64,000 bases of DNA from Antilocapra americana (Eukaryota > Chordata > Mammalia > Artiodactyla > Antilocapridae): positions 21,434,748 to 21,498,747 of the forward strand of contig ML664199.1 of the NCBI GenBank assembly GCA_007570785.1, in the 5' to 3' direction. The notes under the pieces are model-generated. The model was not told the DNA's origin, made no database searches, and saw nothing but the letters and a program-made list of their open reading frames with translations. Below are positions 21,950-34,287 of this stretch, one piece after another (positions within the stretch are counted from its first letter, which is position 1; every line of letters starts with the position of its first letter). A program made the position numbers and the translations under genes.

Positions 21950-22192
21950 GATATGCATGTGTGTGTGTGTGCATATACACTAAGTCACTTCAGTTGTGTC
22001 CGACTTTTTGTGACCCTGTAGACTATGGAGCTGCTAGGCTCCTCTTCCCATGGGATTTTCCAGGCAAGAACACTGGAGTAGGTTGCCATGCCCTCCTCCC
22101 ATGCATCTTCCTGACCCTGGGATTGAACCCACATCTGTTAGGTCTCCTGCATTGGGAGGTGGGTTCTTTACCACTAGCACCACCTGGGAAGC
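21950..22192 (-). mobile_element. Bov-tA SINE with TG tail
   Basis: A TG microsatellite-like tail (21956-21972) is followed by ACTTCAGTTGTGTCCGAC and, at the head end, TTCTTTACCACTAGCACCAC. The SINE sits at the broken 3' end of the L1 fragment. Confidence 0.88.
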
Positions 22193-22199
22193 CCTAGGA

Positions 22200-22842
22200 G
22201 AGGATAGTAACTATTATTTATAGCTAAAACATTTATCCCACATAATATGTATCTAAGAAAGGAAGACATTGGCTTGGTTGAATTTTGATAATTTTGTGAT
22301 CTATCAGACAAGTTCTTATTGAAAAATTCCAAATTACATTCCCCTTTTTCTCTTGATGCCAGAAAAATTATTGACATTCTTGCCTTATCCTGTTTCCCCT
22401 CTCCTTTTCTCTCATTGAAACATTTTAACTATAAGACATTATATTGCTCAAAAACTATTATTTTCGAGGTTACCTAGAAAGTGAACATGGGGTATTTAAT
22501 TTTGTAAAGATATTTATTTTTGTGATGTTATTTTTTGAAAAGAGTGAAAATAATAATAAGTGCTTGGGGAAAAATTTCCCTTCCTGAACTTGTATCTCTT
22601 TTTTCTTTGATTTGTTTCTTCTGATTTGATCTCAATATGGATGGTGATTTCCCTGCTCAGGCTCTGACTATAAGAAGTGAATAACATTTTTACATGTTCT
22701 TTTAGCAAAGAATGTATTCAAAGAAGGGTAGTCCTACTTTTCTTGGGTGGCATACTGGATAGTTTGAATCATTATCACAGATTTCAAAGTCTAAGAGAAT
22801 ATACTAATTTGGATGAAAAATTATATACAGGGTTAGAAATAC

Positions 22843-22873
<31 letters not shown>

Positions 22874-23228
22874 ATGTGAAGGAGCTAAAGGGCTGTATTT
22901 CCTTAGCTGGCAAAATATATTTTATGTAATTTCAGAGTTGAAGTAAAGACAAATAAATGTCCCCAAGGTATAATCACCAGTTGAAAAGTCAGGTGACTTC
23001 AGTCTTCAAATTCTCTTTCAGCACAGTAAGTTTTTATGTTTTTGTTTTTTTTAATATCTTATTTGGTGGATGAGTCAATGTATAAATGGTCATTTATCAT
23101 TTACCATATAAAAGAAAAGCTACTACCCAAAACTCATTTTTACCCTTGCAGGCAAACAGAAATCATTTTCAAGGACCTATAGCTGTATCTAAAGAATGTC
23201 ATAATTTTATGGGTATTTTACTTAGGTT
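22200..23228. other. Unique AT-rich sequence
   Basis: No repeat or gene recognised apart from a TA tract at 22840-22873. Confidence 0.45.
22840..22873. repeat. (AT)n microsatellite
   Basis: Nearly pure AT dinucleotides, about 15 units, followed by GTATATATA. Confidence 0.9.
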
Positions 23229-23241
23229 TTACTTACATATG

Positions 23242-23522
23242 CGGAGAAGTCAATGGCACCCCACTCCAGTACTCTTGCCTGGAAAATCCCACGGACGAAG
23301 GAGCCTGGCAGGCTGCAGTCCATGGGGTCGCTAAGAGTTGAACACTACTGAATGATTTCACTTTCGCTTTTCACTTTCATGCATTGGAGAAGGAAATGGC
23401 AACCCACTCCAGTGTTCTTGTCTGGAGAATCCGAGGGACTGGGGAGCCTGGTAGGCTGCTGACTATGGGGTCACACAGAGTAGGACATGACTGAAGTGAC
23501 TTAGCAGTAGCAGCAGCAGCAA
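23242..23522 (+). mobile_element. Bov-A2 SINE dimer with 13-bp target duplication
   Basis: Two BovA monomers in tandem (GTCAATGGCACCCCACTCC and GGAAATGGCAACCCACTCC) joined by the ACTTTCATGCATTGGAGA linker, ending in an AGC-rich tail. TTACTTACATATG at 23229-23241 is repeated exactly at 23523-23535. Unlike Bov-tA this form has no tRNA head. Confidence 0.95.
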
Positions 23523-23729
23523 TTACTTACATATGAGCCAGTTTTTGAGAGCTGCACCCTGAAAGTTCTGGCTGTAAACAATGTCTACCAACTTCCTGCT
23601 ATAGCAACTGATGCCAGGAAATTAGAATTTCCAGAAATCAATGTTACCTTTCAGACAGACAAAAAAACCAGACCAATGGCATCGTCCAGCCTTAAGCAGT
23701 CATGGCTCCCATCAGAGCCAAGCTGGGCT

Positions 23730-26700
23730 AGTTTGGGATAGTTAGGTGATGGCAAACCACTTCAGTTTTCTTGCCTTGAGAACCCTGTGAACAGTATGAA
23801 AAGGCAAAAATGTATGACACTGAAAGATGAATTTCTCAGGTCAGTAGGTGCCCAATATGCTACTGGATATCAGTGGAGAAATAACTCCAGAAAGAATGAA
23901 GAGACAGAGCCAAAGCAAAAACAACACCCAACTGTGAATATGATGGGTGATGGAAGTAAAGTCTGATGCTGTAAAGAGCAATATTGCATAGGAACCTGGA
24001 ATGTTAGGTCCATGAATCAAGGCAAACTGGAAGTGGTCAAAGAGGAGATAGCAAGAGTGAACATCAACATTTTAAGAATCAGCAAACTAAAATAGACTGG
24101 AATGGTTGAATGTAACTCAGATGACCATTATATCTACAACTGTGGGCAGGAATCCCTTAGAAGAAATGGAGTTGCCATCATGGTCAACAAAAGATTCTGA
24201 AATGCAGTACTTGGATGCAACCTCAAAAATGACAGAATGATCCCTGTTCGTTTCCAAGGCAAACCATTCAATACCACGGTAATCCAAGTTTATGCCCCGA
24301 CCAGTAATGCTGAAGAAGCTGAAGATGAATGGTTCTATGAAGACCTACAAGACCTTCTAGAACTAATACCCCATAAAGATGTCCTCTTCATTATAGGGGA
24401 CTGGAATGTAACAGTAGGAAGTCAAGAACTACCTGGAGTAACAGGAAAATTTGTCCTTGGAGTACAAAACAAAGCAGATCAAAGGCTAACAGAGTTTTGC
24501 CAGGAGAACATATTAGTCATAGCAAACACCCTCTTCCAACAACGCAAGAGAAGACTCTACACATGGACTTCACCAGACAGTCAATACCGAAATCAGATTG
24601 ATTATAGTCTTTGCAGCCAAAGATGGAAAAGCTCTATACAGTCAAGAAAAACAAGACTGGGAGCTGACTGTGGCTCAGATTATGAACTTGTTAGTGCCAA
24701 ATTCAGACTTTAACTGGAGAAAGTAGAGAAAATCACTAGATCATTCAGGTATGACCTAAATCAAATTATACAGTGGAAGTGACAAATAGATTCAAGGAAT
24801 TAGATCTGATAGACAGAGTGCCTGAAGAACTATGGACAGAGGTTCATGACATTGTACAGGGCAAAGAGAGCAAGACCATCCCCAAGAAAAAGAAATGCAA
24901 AAACGCAAAATGGTTGTCTGAGTCCTTACAAATAGCTGCAAAAAGAGAAGAAGCTAAAGGAAAAGGAGAAAAAGAAAGATATACCCATTTGAATGCAGAG
25001 TTCCAAAGAATAGCATGGAGAGATAAGAAAGCCTTCCTCAGCGATCAACGCAAAGAAATAGAGGAAAACAATAGAATAGGAAAGACTAGAGATCTCTTCA
25101 AGAAAATTAAAGATACAAAGGGAACATTTCATGCAAAGATGGGTACAGTAAAGGACAGAAATTGCATGGATCTAATAGAAGCAGAAGCTATTAAGAAGAG
25201 GTGGCAAGAATACACAGAAGAACTATATAAAAAAGATTTTCATAACCCAGATAGTCACAATGGTGTGATCACTCACCTAGAGCCAGACATCCTGGAATGT
25301 GAAGTCAAGTGGGCCTTAGGAAGCATTACTACGAACAAAGCTAGTGGAGGTGATGGAATTCCAGTTGAGCTATTTCAAATCCTCAAAAGCGATACTGTGA
25401 AAGTGCTGCACTCAATATACCAGGCAAATCTGGAGAACTCAGCAGTGGCTACAGGACTGGAAAAGGTCAGTTTTCATTCCAATTCCAAACAAAGGCAATG
25501 CCAAAGAATGCTCAAACTACTGCACAATTGCACTCATCTCACACTCTAGGAAATTAATGTTCAAAATTCTCCGAGCCAGATTTCAATGGTACATGAACTG
25601 TGTGATGCCAGGTGTTCAAGCTAGATTTAGAAAAGGCAGAGGAACCATAGATCAAATTGCCAACACCTGATGGATGATCTAAAAAGCAAGAGAGTTCCAG
25701 AAAAACATCTACTGCTTTATTGACTATGCCAAAGCCTTTGACTGTGTGGATCAAAATAAGCTGTGGAAAATTTATGAAAGAGATGGGAATACCAGACCAC
25801 CTGACCTGCCTCCTGAAATATATGTATGCAGGTCAAGAAGCAATAGTTAGAACTGGGCATGGAACAACAGACTAGTTCCAAATCAGGAAAGGAGTATGTC
25901 AAGGCTGAATATTGTCACCCTGCTTATTTAACTTATATGCAGAGTACATCATGAGAAACGCTGGGCTGGATGAAGCAAAAGCTGAATCAAGATTGCCGGG
26001 AGAAATATCAATAACCTTAGATATGCAGAAAACACCACCCTTATGGCAGAAAACAAAAAAGAACTAAAGAGCCTCTTGATGAAAGTCAAAGAGGAGAGTG
26101 AAAAAGTTGGCCTAAAACTCAACATTTAGAAAACTAAGATCATGACATCTGGTCCCATGACTTCATAGTAGATAGTTGGGGAAACAATGGAAATAGGGAC
26201 AGACTTTATTTTGGGGGGCTCCAAAATCACTGCAGTTGGTAACTGCAGCCATGAAATTAAAAGATACTTGCTCTTTGGAAGAAAAGCTCTGACCAACTTA
26301 GACAGCATATTAAAAAGCAGAGACATTACTTTACCAACAAAGATCTGTCTGTTCAAATCTATGGTTTTTCCAGTAGTCATGAATGGATGTGAGAGTTGGA
26401 CTATAAAGAAAGCTGAGTGCTGAAGAATTGATGCTTCTGAACTGTGGCGTTGGAGAAGACTCTTTGAGAGTCCCTGGGACTGATCCAACAAGGAGATCCA
26501 ACAAGTCAATCCTGAAGGAAATCAGTCCAGAATATTCATTAGAAAGACTGATGCTGAAGCTGAAACTCTAGTACTTTGGCCACCTCATGCAAAGAACTTC
26601 GACTCATTGGAAAAGACTTTGATGCTGGGAAAGATTGAAGGAAGGAGCAGAAGGAGACGACAGAGGATGAGATGGTTGGATGGCATACTGATGCGATGTA

Positions 26701-26791
26701 CATGAGTTTGGGGAGGCTCTGGGATTTGGTGATGGCAGTCTGTGGGGTCACAAAGAAATGGACACAACTGAGCTACTGAACTGTACTGAAT
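23730..26791 (+). mobile_element. Near-complete BovB (RTE) LINE
   Basis: About 3.05 kb of collinear BovB against a consensus of roughly 3.2 kb. It starts in the leader (GCAAACCACTTCAGTTTTC near 23753), runs through the endonuclease and reverse transcriptase, and ends with the ACTGAACTGTACTGAATG tail. The 5' edge is uncertain by some tens of bases. BovB is the RTE LINE shared by ruminants and squamates, generally accepted to have moved horizontally; its 3' end is shared by the Bov SINEs it mobilises. This copy is inactive. Confidence 0.93.
23811..26780 (+). pseudogene. BovB endonuclease/reverse transcriptase pseudogene
   Basis: The ORF order is intact but the frame is broken. Endonuclease: GTWNVRS near 23990 is kept; the catalytic Glu of the SELKW region is Lys and the Trp after it is a stop (24093-24095). 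GDWN is kept (near 24400), NQIDY is kept, but the terminal SDH motif reads SDY. A 158-residue open piece (24237-24713) covers much of this domain. A second open piece (24773-25549) covers the linker and first reverse transcriptase blocks (NKASGGDGIP) before a frameshift. Motif A (FIDYAKAFD, 25716-25742) is intact, but the YADD box reads YAEN (26022-26033), losing both catalytic aspartates. Several independent lesions make it non-functional. Confidence 0.92.
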
Positions 26792-27049
26792 GTGTCTAAA
26801 AGGGAGTTATTGCATTTATTCTCAGAATTGTCCTGCTTTCTTCAGACAATTCAAGAATTATATTTCAAGTATATAGACTTGAGTCTTGTAAACAGTTGCT
26901 CCCTTTTCTATTCAGGAAATGAAGTAATCTGTTCAATGTAGAAAGGGAGAATGATATACAAGGAAGCTAAACAGTCACCATGAACATGGCTAAGAGTGAC
27001 TTCATTAAGAGTCTATAGAAGAGATAGGTTGGTGATTTAGGAGTAGAAA

Positions 27050-27275
27050 TGCTCTAGAATCGCCTAGACTTGGTTGCAAGTCCTCCCTATGCTATTTAAT
27101 CGCTGAGTGGACACAAGGCATTTACTGAACTTCTCTGGCCTTATTTTTGTCAATGTCATAAGCCTATAAATAATCCTATCTTTATTAGAGAATAGCTATG
27201 AGTTAAAAATAAAACATACATAAAAGCACTGCTAAACTAGCTGATGTGCCCTCGGAGCTCAATAAATATTAATTC
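27050..27275 (+). mobile_element. MIR SINE
   Basis: GACTTGGTTGCAAGTCC (tRNA-like side), then ACTTCTCTGGCCTTATTTTTG, AATAATCCTATCTTTATTAG, and the 3' end GAGCTCAATAAATATT follow the MIR consensus order. Confidence 0.75.
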
Positions 27276-27279
27276 ATTC

Positions 27280-28025
27280 CTGGTTAATCACTCTCAGATG
27301 GAAGAATTCCCTTTGGCTGGGTCAGAGCCACTTGCACCTACAGATATCCTTAGAATATAATCCTAGGCCAAACATAATTCAGAGCTACACTAAAGCAGGT
27401 GGAATATGGAAAAAGGGCCTTGTTTTAGTCCCAGATCCCCATCTCTCCTTTCTTCTTAGAATGCCTCTTAGATACCAGCTATGTGTCAGTACCAAGATAG
27501 AGACTACATATTTCATCTTCTGTGATCTTTATAACTGAAATGATGTCACAGTAATTATTCCAAATTATCACAGAGGGGATGGAATTTCTGAGAAATCCAC
27601 TAACTCAAAGTTCACAGCCAATAGATATAATTCTCCCTTCAAATCTTGTCCCACTTTCCCATTCTACCTCCTTCTAAGTTCTGTGATGCTGGCAAGGTTT
27701 CTGAGATATAGTTCCCATTAATCAGCCTGAGTGTTTACCATGACACACTAATCAGCACGTGGACAAAAAGTGGAGCTTTAGGATTACTCTGCAGTCAGGG
27801 AACATTGTAGCTAAACAATTTTGTGCTTCTCTCTGTTTGCTGGTTCATAGAGCTGCACTGGGTACCAGAGATACACTGACATAATATGCCAGACAGGGAG
27901 GAGATCCATCACCAATCATCATATATCAGACAGTCATAGGGAGGTGTTGGAAGACAGAGCTGGAACCTGGCAAAGGGCTACTCTGAAAGAAATTGTTCCT
28001 TCAAAGCTAAGAATGTGGATTTAGA
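27280..28025. other. Unique sequence, no gene seen
   Basis: No recognised repeat beyond possible traces. No exon-like structure. Confidence 0.4.
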
Positions 28026-28032
28026 TGCCCTA

Positions 28033-28224
28033 CTCTGATGCTGGGAAAGATTGAGGGCAAGAGGAGAAGGGGACCGCAGACGGTGAGACAATGGGATGGC
28101 CTCACTGACTCAATGAGTTGAGCAAACTTCAGGAGATGGTGAAGGACAGCGAAGCGTGGTATACTGCAGTCCATGAGGTTGCAAAGAGTTGGACACGACT
28201 TAGTGACTGAATTGAACTGAACTG
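28033..28224 (+). mobile_element. BovB 3' end fragment
   Basis: CTGATGCTGGGAAAGATTGAG, then GACAATGGGATGGCCTCAC and the end GACTGAATTGAACTGAACTG. About 190 bp remain. Confidence 0.9.
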
Positions 28225-28229
28225 CATCT

Positions 28230-28855
28230 GTGCACGTGTTCACTTTTTCACCAGCTTTTTTTAGGTTTCTAAGAAATATGACTGAGAGGACAAAGCTGAC
28301 AAATACATATCATTCAGTGAAGCTCGATCGCGAATCCTGATCTGCTCCCCCTCTCTCATCACCAAGAGCCAGACAGTGTAGAAACTTCAGGATACATGTA
28401 TTCCTTCCCTTTCAAGTCTAGAACTGAGTTAAGCCTAAGCCTAATCAGCCTTTTTCTTTCCCCCAAGGCCTTTCTGTACCCCCACCAAGTCCTCTTAAGT
28501 CTGTCGTTCTTATACAGGGAGAGAGGAAAGGAAAAGAGTTGTATTTAGACTATTCTACTCTTCCACTTTCCCCTCCAAAACCTGAGATCCTAGACTCCCA
28601 CAGTTCCACAGTGATAATCGATCCTTTCTGAAGATGGAATACGCATTAAATGTCCAGTGAGGACCTTTTTGTAGCAAAATACAGAAAACAAATAACTGTA
28701 CCTTTAGAATCAATTGCTGGAGAAAATAGAGAGTGGGAAAAGGTTAGATAAAATTAGTGATTTTAAGAGGCAAATTTATATTTTAGTTGTCAAAAAACAT
28801 CTGTATGAATCTAAAAAATAGAGATCATAATGCATCTACTTGAAAAACTACATCA
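28230..28855. other. Unique sequence, no gene seen
   Basis: No repeat family or coding signal recognised. Confidence 0.4.
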
Positions 28856-28861
28856 GGCAAT

Positions 28862-29089
28862 TCATGTGTGTGTGCACGGTTAGTTGGTTCAGTCACATCC
28901 AACTCTTTGTGACCCTGTGGACCATAGCCCACCAGGCTCCTCTGTCCATGGGATTCTCCAGGCAAGAATCCTGGAGTGGGTTTCATGTCCTCCTCTAGGG
29001 GATCTTCCTCACCCAGGGATTGAAACCTGATCTCTGATATTTCTACATTGGCAAGCAGGTTCTTTACCACTAGGACCACCTGGGAAGCC
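28862..29089 (-). mobile_element. Bov-tA SINE with TG tail
   Basis: The TGTGTGTGTGCAC tail is followed by CACATCCAACTCTTTGTGACC and ends CACTAGGACCACCTGGGAAG. The flanks CAGGCAATTC (left) and CAGACAGTTC (right) may be a decayed target duplication. Confidence 0.88.
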
Positions 29090-29770
29090 TCAGACAGTTC
29101 TTAGAGTATTCAGTGGGATTTGTGGGCCCCTTGAAATCATTCTGCAGCATCCTCACATGGACAGCCTCAGCCACAGATTGACATCCCTGCTCTTGGTAAT
29201 GGGGAGGTACTGAGAAGGACTGTGATGTACAAAGTGATACATTAAGGAAAGTGACCATTAGATCACTGGAGACATAAAAGACTGATTACAGAGGGATTGT
29301 TTGGTGATGGCATTATTCTAAGGATACAAATTTGGGGTTTAAGCCAATGGGGCTGGTGGCCATAGAAACGAAATTACTTTGACAAATATAAAGAATATGT
29401 AAGTTTTTTCCCCTTATTCTTTGCTACTTGAAAGTTGGAAAGAAATAGAGACACCAAATTGTCAGGTCCTAGTAATTGGGTACCTGGTGTGGTAAACGGT
29501 TGGCTTTGGGGGAAAGATGAAGTCAACCTTAGCTACCTTGAAGTAATGGTGGTTCATTTGTCGGGTGGGTGGGTAGGTGGGGATATGGAGAAGGCAGTTA
29601 AAAATTATATGATCAAGATTCAAAAAAGAGGTCATGACTATGAATAGAGGCTGTGGAGTCATTTCTGTAGAAGAAGAAGTTGAAACCAGAAGCAACGAAA
29701 ATATTAATACACGCTCTAAGAGAAATTATGCAGAGTTAGAACAGTTGAAGATGGATCTGGAGTGTACCAG
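29090..29770. other. Unique sequence, no gene seen
   Basis: No repeat recognised; a GGTGGGTGGGTAGGTGGGG run near 29565 is G-rich on the plus strand. Confidence 0.4.
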
Positions 29771-29774
29771 ACTC

Positions 29775-29955
29775 AACCAATACTTTCTGTAAAGAGCCAG
29801 AGAGTAGATATCTTAAGCTTTATGGGCCAAAATCCTCTGTTGTACCTACTTAACTGTGCGTTATAGACCAAAAGTAGCACAGACAACAGGCATATCAACT
29901 GACATGACTGATGTGTTCTGATAGAAATCTGTCACAAAAATTGCTCACTGGCTGG
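29775..29955 (+). mobile_element. hAT-Charlie-type nonautonomous DNA transposon fragment
   Basis: TTTCTGTAAAGAGCCAGAGAG, CTTTATGGGCCAAAATCC, and the closing CACTGGCTGGATTT match a widespread mammalian MER-type element whose exact subfamily I cannot name. Diverged; the terminal inverted repeats are not readable. Confidence 0.6.
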
Positions 29956-29962
29956 ATTTTTC

Positions 29963-30080
29963 CATGAGTGCAAGGACCACATTTGTTTGGCTCACTGCTG
30001 TGTCCCCAGAACCTAGGGCAGCACCTTGATTATAGTTAGTCTTTAACAGACATTTGTTGATGAATGCTTTGGTAGAATGA
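29963..30080 (+). mobile_element. L2 LINE 3' end
   Basis: ATGAGTGCAAGGACCACATTT, CACTGCTGTGTCCCCAGAACC, and CATTTGTTGATGAATGC are the classic L2 3' end. Confidence 0.75.
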
Positions 30081-30084
30081 TTAT

Positions 30085-31915
30085 GTCCATTATTAGCTGC
30101 ATTGGAACAACACAAAAGTAAGAGAATTCTAAAAATCATGAGGAAAGTCAAGATTTTCTGACATAGACAAAAATCAAGGAAAGAGTGTGTCAACAAAGAA
30201 ATGTCTGGCAACAACGATGATTCTGTAGAATATGAAGAATGAGGAGTTACAGCATTTTTGACAATTAGTAACAAATAAGAAGATAAGAATAAAAGATCTC
30301 AAGAATGTTATCAAAGAAAGAATATTTCCTCACAAAATAACCTGGGTGGTAGAATGAAATTATCTTTATAAAGGAGTTTGCATGGTATAACTTCAATAGT
30401 TGGGCTTCCCTACTGTCCTTAACATTTTAACATTTTCAGTCAAAAAGATTTTATTTTAATTTAAAATCCAAAATTGTGAATTAGGTTCATATAATTCTAA
30501 CATGATGATTTGTGAACTATTTAAGGAGAATTAAACTTGTTTTTTGACATTATGTAGATAAAATAATCAGCTTGTCTAATTGTAAGTAGTTGTGGTGAAA
30601 TTTGTCATGCATTTTAGCTATTTTTTTCCCTAAATTTACGAGCTTTTAACTTTTGTAAACTTCCAACTTCACTTTGTAAAGTCAATGTTAAACGTATGAT
30701 TTAAACAGTTTCTTATTATTACTGTCCAGCATTTACTTATTCCTTTCCGATTTTCCCACACAGAGCTTTTGGAATTACCTTGTGATGATTTCAAAGAGAA
30801 TTTTCTTCTCTACACACTCTTATGCCAAAGTAAATTGATGGATTTCTAATGAATAAATATCAGGAGGAAATTATCATCATTTTTATACTTGAATTCAGAG
30901 TGTTTAATTCCCTCACCCTTAACTGTAGCCACTTGTCATGCTAAGTTTTTGTAGCCATTTTTAACAATGGAAAATTATCATTTTTTGGGTACAATGTTGA
31001 TCACTTTTGTTGCATTTGATACCTAGTATGTTTAGTTTGTTATGCCTATGCAAGTGGCAGAAAAACATCACCATAAACATGTCTAATCATGTCATTGAAG
31101 CTTTTCTTGGAATAATTGGAGTGTGATGATGGAGCAGGGAGAAAAGAGGGGATGGAAATTGAGGAAAAGGGTCTCAGCCTGAATTTTCCAAATTGGCTAT
31201 TTATCTGGTTAATTCTTCATCTTTCTTCATCACCATGTCTGAATTGAGAAAATCTTCCTAATGATAATAAACTATGTCAAGAACAGATGGCTGATTTGAT
31301 GTGATGAAAATAACTGTGTCAATTGAGGGTATTTTTTTTTTCTTTACCCATTTTGCTTTTCATCACTCTTGGGTTGGTGGTTCATATATATTTTTTTCTT
31401 TTAAAGAATTTACCCTCAGCCCAATAAAATGTGGTGAATTTTTCCCCAAAAGCAGTTTGAACCCTTTTCTTTGAGAGAAAGGAGAAATGGCTTAAAAAGA
31501 CACAATTATCACCTATATTGCCTTTTCTACTTTAGCTAAGTTACTTTTGGAAGGATCAGTTTACAACAAATGTTTAATGTCAGGAATTTTGCAGTTTCAT
31601 AGGCCCTGACAGCTTGGAGTGAAAAGAGGTGGCATTATGTCAATTGTAAATGAGTATGCTATTTACATACTAATTAAACTTTGCACTAGTGGGGTGAAAG
31701 AATGTCATTTGGAGCACCCCACTTATTCTGTTTATATCATTGTTGTCTATTTAAACAGTCTATTGTTTGGCATGTCACAGCCTCATCCCCTAAATGCCAT
31801 TTTGTAACCTTGCACTGCTTTAAAAAATGCTACCCCACTGCTTGGCAAATCAAACAAAATCAGTATATCTATAAGCAAAGGGAATTCCCAGACCCACCTT
31901 CCTTCACAGTAGCAC
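30085..31915. other. Repeat-poor AT-rich stretch
   Basis: About 1.8 kb with no repeat I recognise. Words such as CTAATTGTAA and AATGAATAAATATC are common. There is no open frame of note. Possible conserved noncoding DNA, on the weak ground that insertions are absent. Confidence 0.3.
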
Positions 31916-31917
31916 TG

Positions 31918-31971
31918 AGTCTGATGATGTTGATGATGGTAATGATGCTGATGCTGATGCTGATGATAGTA
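31918..31971 (+). repeat. (GAT/GCT) trinucleotide repeat
   Basis: Mixed GATGAT, GTTGAT, GGTAAT and GCTGAT triplets, about 17 units. GCTGAT is repeated three times in succession near 31948. Confidence 0.85.
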
Positions 31972-31984
31972 ACAACTTTATCAG

Positions 31985-32175
31985 TTGCTCCCTGTGTACC
32001 TCATCTAGCATTTTGCTAAAAGATTTTAAAATCTTAATTCCCTTAATCTTCAAAGTAAGGTGGTTTTTGGTTATTACACCCCTTTTATACATGAGGAAGT
32101 TGAGGTTGCACAGTCTGTGAGGACATCAGGACTCCAATGTCTGGGCTGTTCTCCACTCTCTTCTTTGCTGATCAT
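31985..32175 (-). mobile_element. MIR SINE
   Basis: On the plus strand: TTAATTCCCTTAATCTTCA, TACATGAGGAAGTTGAGGTTG, then GGACTCCAATGTCTGGGCTG. This is MIR reversed. A BovB fragment begins just after it. Confidence 0.6.
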
Positions 32176-32178
32176 TGG

Positions 32179-32405
32179 TTCAGTTCAGTTCAGTTCAGTT
32201 CAGTCCCTCAGTCATGTCCAACTCTTTGCAACCCCGTGGACCACAGCATGCCAGGCTTCCCTGTCCATCACCAACTCTCAAAGCTTTTCAAACTCATGTC
32301 CATAGAGGTGGTGATACTATCCACCCATCTCATCCTCTGTCGTCCTCTTCTCCTCCTGCCTTCAATCTTTCCCAGCATCAGGGTCTTTTCCAATCAGTCA
32401 CTGAT
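32179..32405 (-). mobile_element. BovB 3' end with pentamer tail
   Basis: The tail is five TTCAG units (32179-32203), then CATGTCCAACTCTTTGC and the BovB 3' end to GTCTTTTCCAATCAGTCAC. TCTTCTTTGCTG plus ATCATTGGT on the left (about 32159) recurs with one extra base and one mismatch at about 32428, a possible target duplication of some 20 bp. Confidence 0.9.
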
Positions 32406-32449
32406 TCCCAGTGACACAATATTGCTTTCTTCTTTGCTGTATCATCGGT

Positions 32450-34270
32450 CCCAAAAGTATCCCCTGGTTCTTGGATGTGTCCAGGTTTACTGAAAATATG
32501 TCAATAGCAGGAATTTCACTTATCACCTCCATATATTTGCTTAAGGGAAAAAGTGGTCAACAATAAAGAACAGAACAGATGCTTTTTCCAGTATGTTGTA
32601 TTTCTCTGGTATATTTCTTATTTACATTAGAAATCTGTCACTATCCAGGCTCACAGTACATGACTATTTCCCACTGCATTTCAGTTCCACTTTATCCTGT
32701 CTTGTACCAAAGCAGGCTGCCCCAGTCTGTTGGTGATGCTAAAATGTAGATTCCACATGCACTCTAGGAACCCAATTCAGGAATACTGATAATGTCTGTT
32801 AGTTTATGAAATAAAAAGTGATTAATAGCCTATTGAGCTATTTGATTCTCCTGCTTCACCTCTGCAGAAGGTGGTTTATTGGATTTGGCTAAAGACGTTT
32901 TTTTCTCACTGGATAAGAAGCAGAATCAACATGAGAGCCAACTTGGGTGGGAGATAGCTTCACAAGATTTGCAGCACTAGAGATTGAGACCAGAATTTTT
33001 TCTGTCTGGTTCTGTTCAAATGAGCTCACCATCCATGTGGATATTTATACCCCAGTGTTGAGAGTACAGTGTTGGCATTCCTTGGCATTGTCAACAGGGT
33101 GCTGTTTTGTACTGCCTATTTCTTTGAAAATGGCAGACACAGAAAGCCTAGGTAATTGACATTGAAATAACTTGCCAAGAGATGGTTGAACATATGATCC
33201 TTTCTAGCTTTTTCCTCACTACTTTCAACAATCTTCAAGGTTGAAATAATTCTACAATAGAGTCAAAAATCTCACAGAAGAGAAGAAAGAAAATATACTT
33301 TAGCTCGCCATCATTCCAACCACCATAGCATATTTCATGAAATGTGACATAGTTTTTCTCCACAACCTTGCCAAAGGGGAAAAAAAAAAGTTTTTTTTTC
33401 TAAATTTTAAGCTGATAACGCGAATGGTTCCAGAGATATCAACTTGTGAAAAGTCACAATTTTGTATTGTGCTGAGAAGCCACCTTACAACACGGGGACT
33501 ACCTTCACTCTTTAATATCCAGCAGAGCCCCCTGCTGTGCCTTGTCAGTCACTGGCAACATCCAAGTCTTCCCTTAAAAGTAATTCACACTTTTTTCACA
33601 ACTCTGTTGCTTTAATTACCACTGAAATCTGCTGATGCTCAGGCAGGCCTGGCAGGACCAAGGGAGGGTCAGAGCCACAAAAGAAGCAAATAGCTTTTTT
33701 CCCTCCTTACTTTATTATTAACAAACCATTTTTGATGGAAACGGTCCTAGTTCTGAGGCCTGGACTTAACTCTGGGTCCCTTGGCGTATTCATTATCAAG
33801 AGTCTACGGATGCCATTCAGAGAGAGAGAGACAAAGACAGAGAAATATTACAATCCTAATTAGAAGTTAGCAATTTTGGTAAAGAACAGACTTAGCTACT
33901 CAAAACTGACAAACAATGATGGCATTTCTCCTATAGCTTTCATTTTCTTCCAATGAACATAAATCTCATACTGAACTGTCTTGCTGGACCAATGTCAATT
34001 TATCCACTTATTTACTGAAATTTTTTTTTTTCAGAATTAGTTGACACAATAAATCCCTGTACCAAAGGAAACCACAGAACTGCCAAAATCTACCAGTGCA
34101 TAAAAGTTATACAAAAAGCCTCTGTTTTTTGTAAATAATATGACAGCAATGTGATTGGTGTAATGTCTTATATGTCTAAGGCACCTTTCATTCCATATCA
34201 CAAAATAGCTCAATAAAACTGTCCCTGTGAGACCAGTTTTCACTGTCTCCTCTATGTAGAAAAAAAGGTT
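32450..34270. other. Unique sequence with one CTCF-like motif
   Basis: No recognised repeat. Contains the candidate motif at 33526-33539. A poly-A followed by poly-T at 33380-33400 could form a short hairpin. Confidence 0.35.
33526..33539 (-). promoter_or_regulatory. Candidate CTCF core motif
   Basis: On the minus strand ACAGCAGGGGGCTC fits the CTCF core CCASYAGRKGGCRS at 12 of 14 positions. It lies in unique sequence. Occupancy cannot be judged from sequence. Confidence 0.35.
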
Positions 34271-34287
34271 GCCTATCAGTAAACTTC

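Noticed and set aside
24773..25549. 258-residue open frame as a host gene
   Set aside because: The sequence is BovB linker and reverse transcriptase; it is part of the broken LINE at 23.7-26.8 kb.
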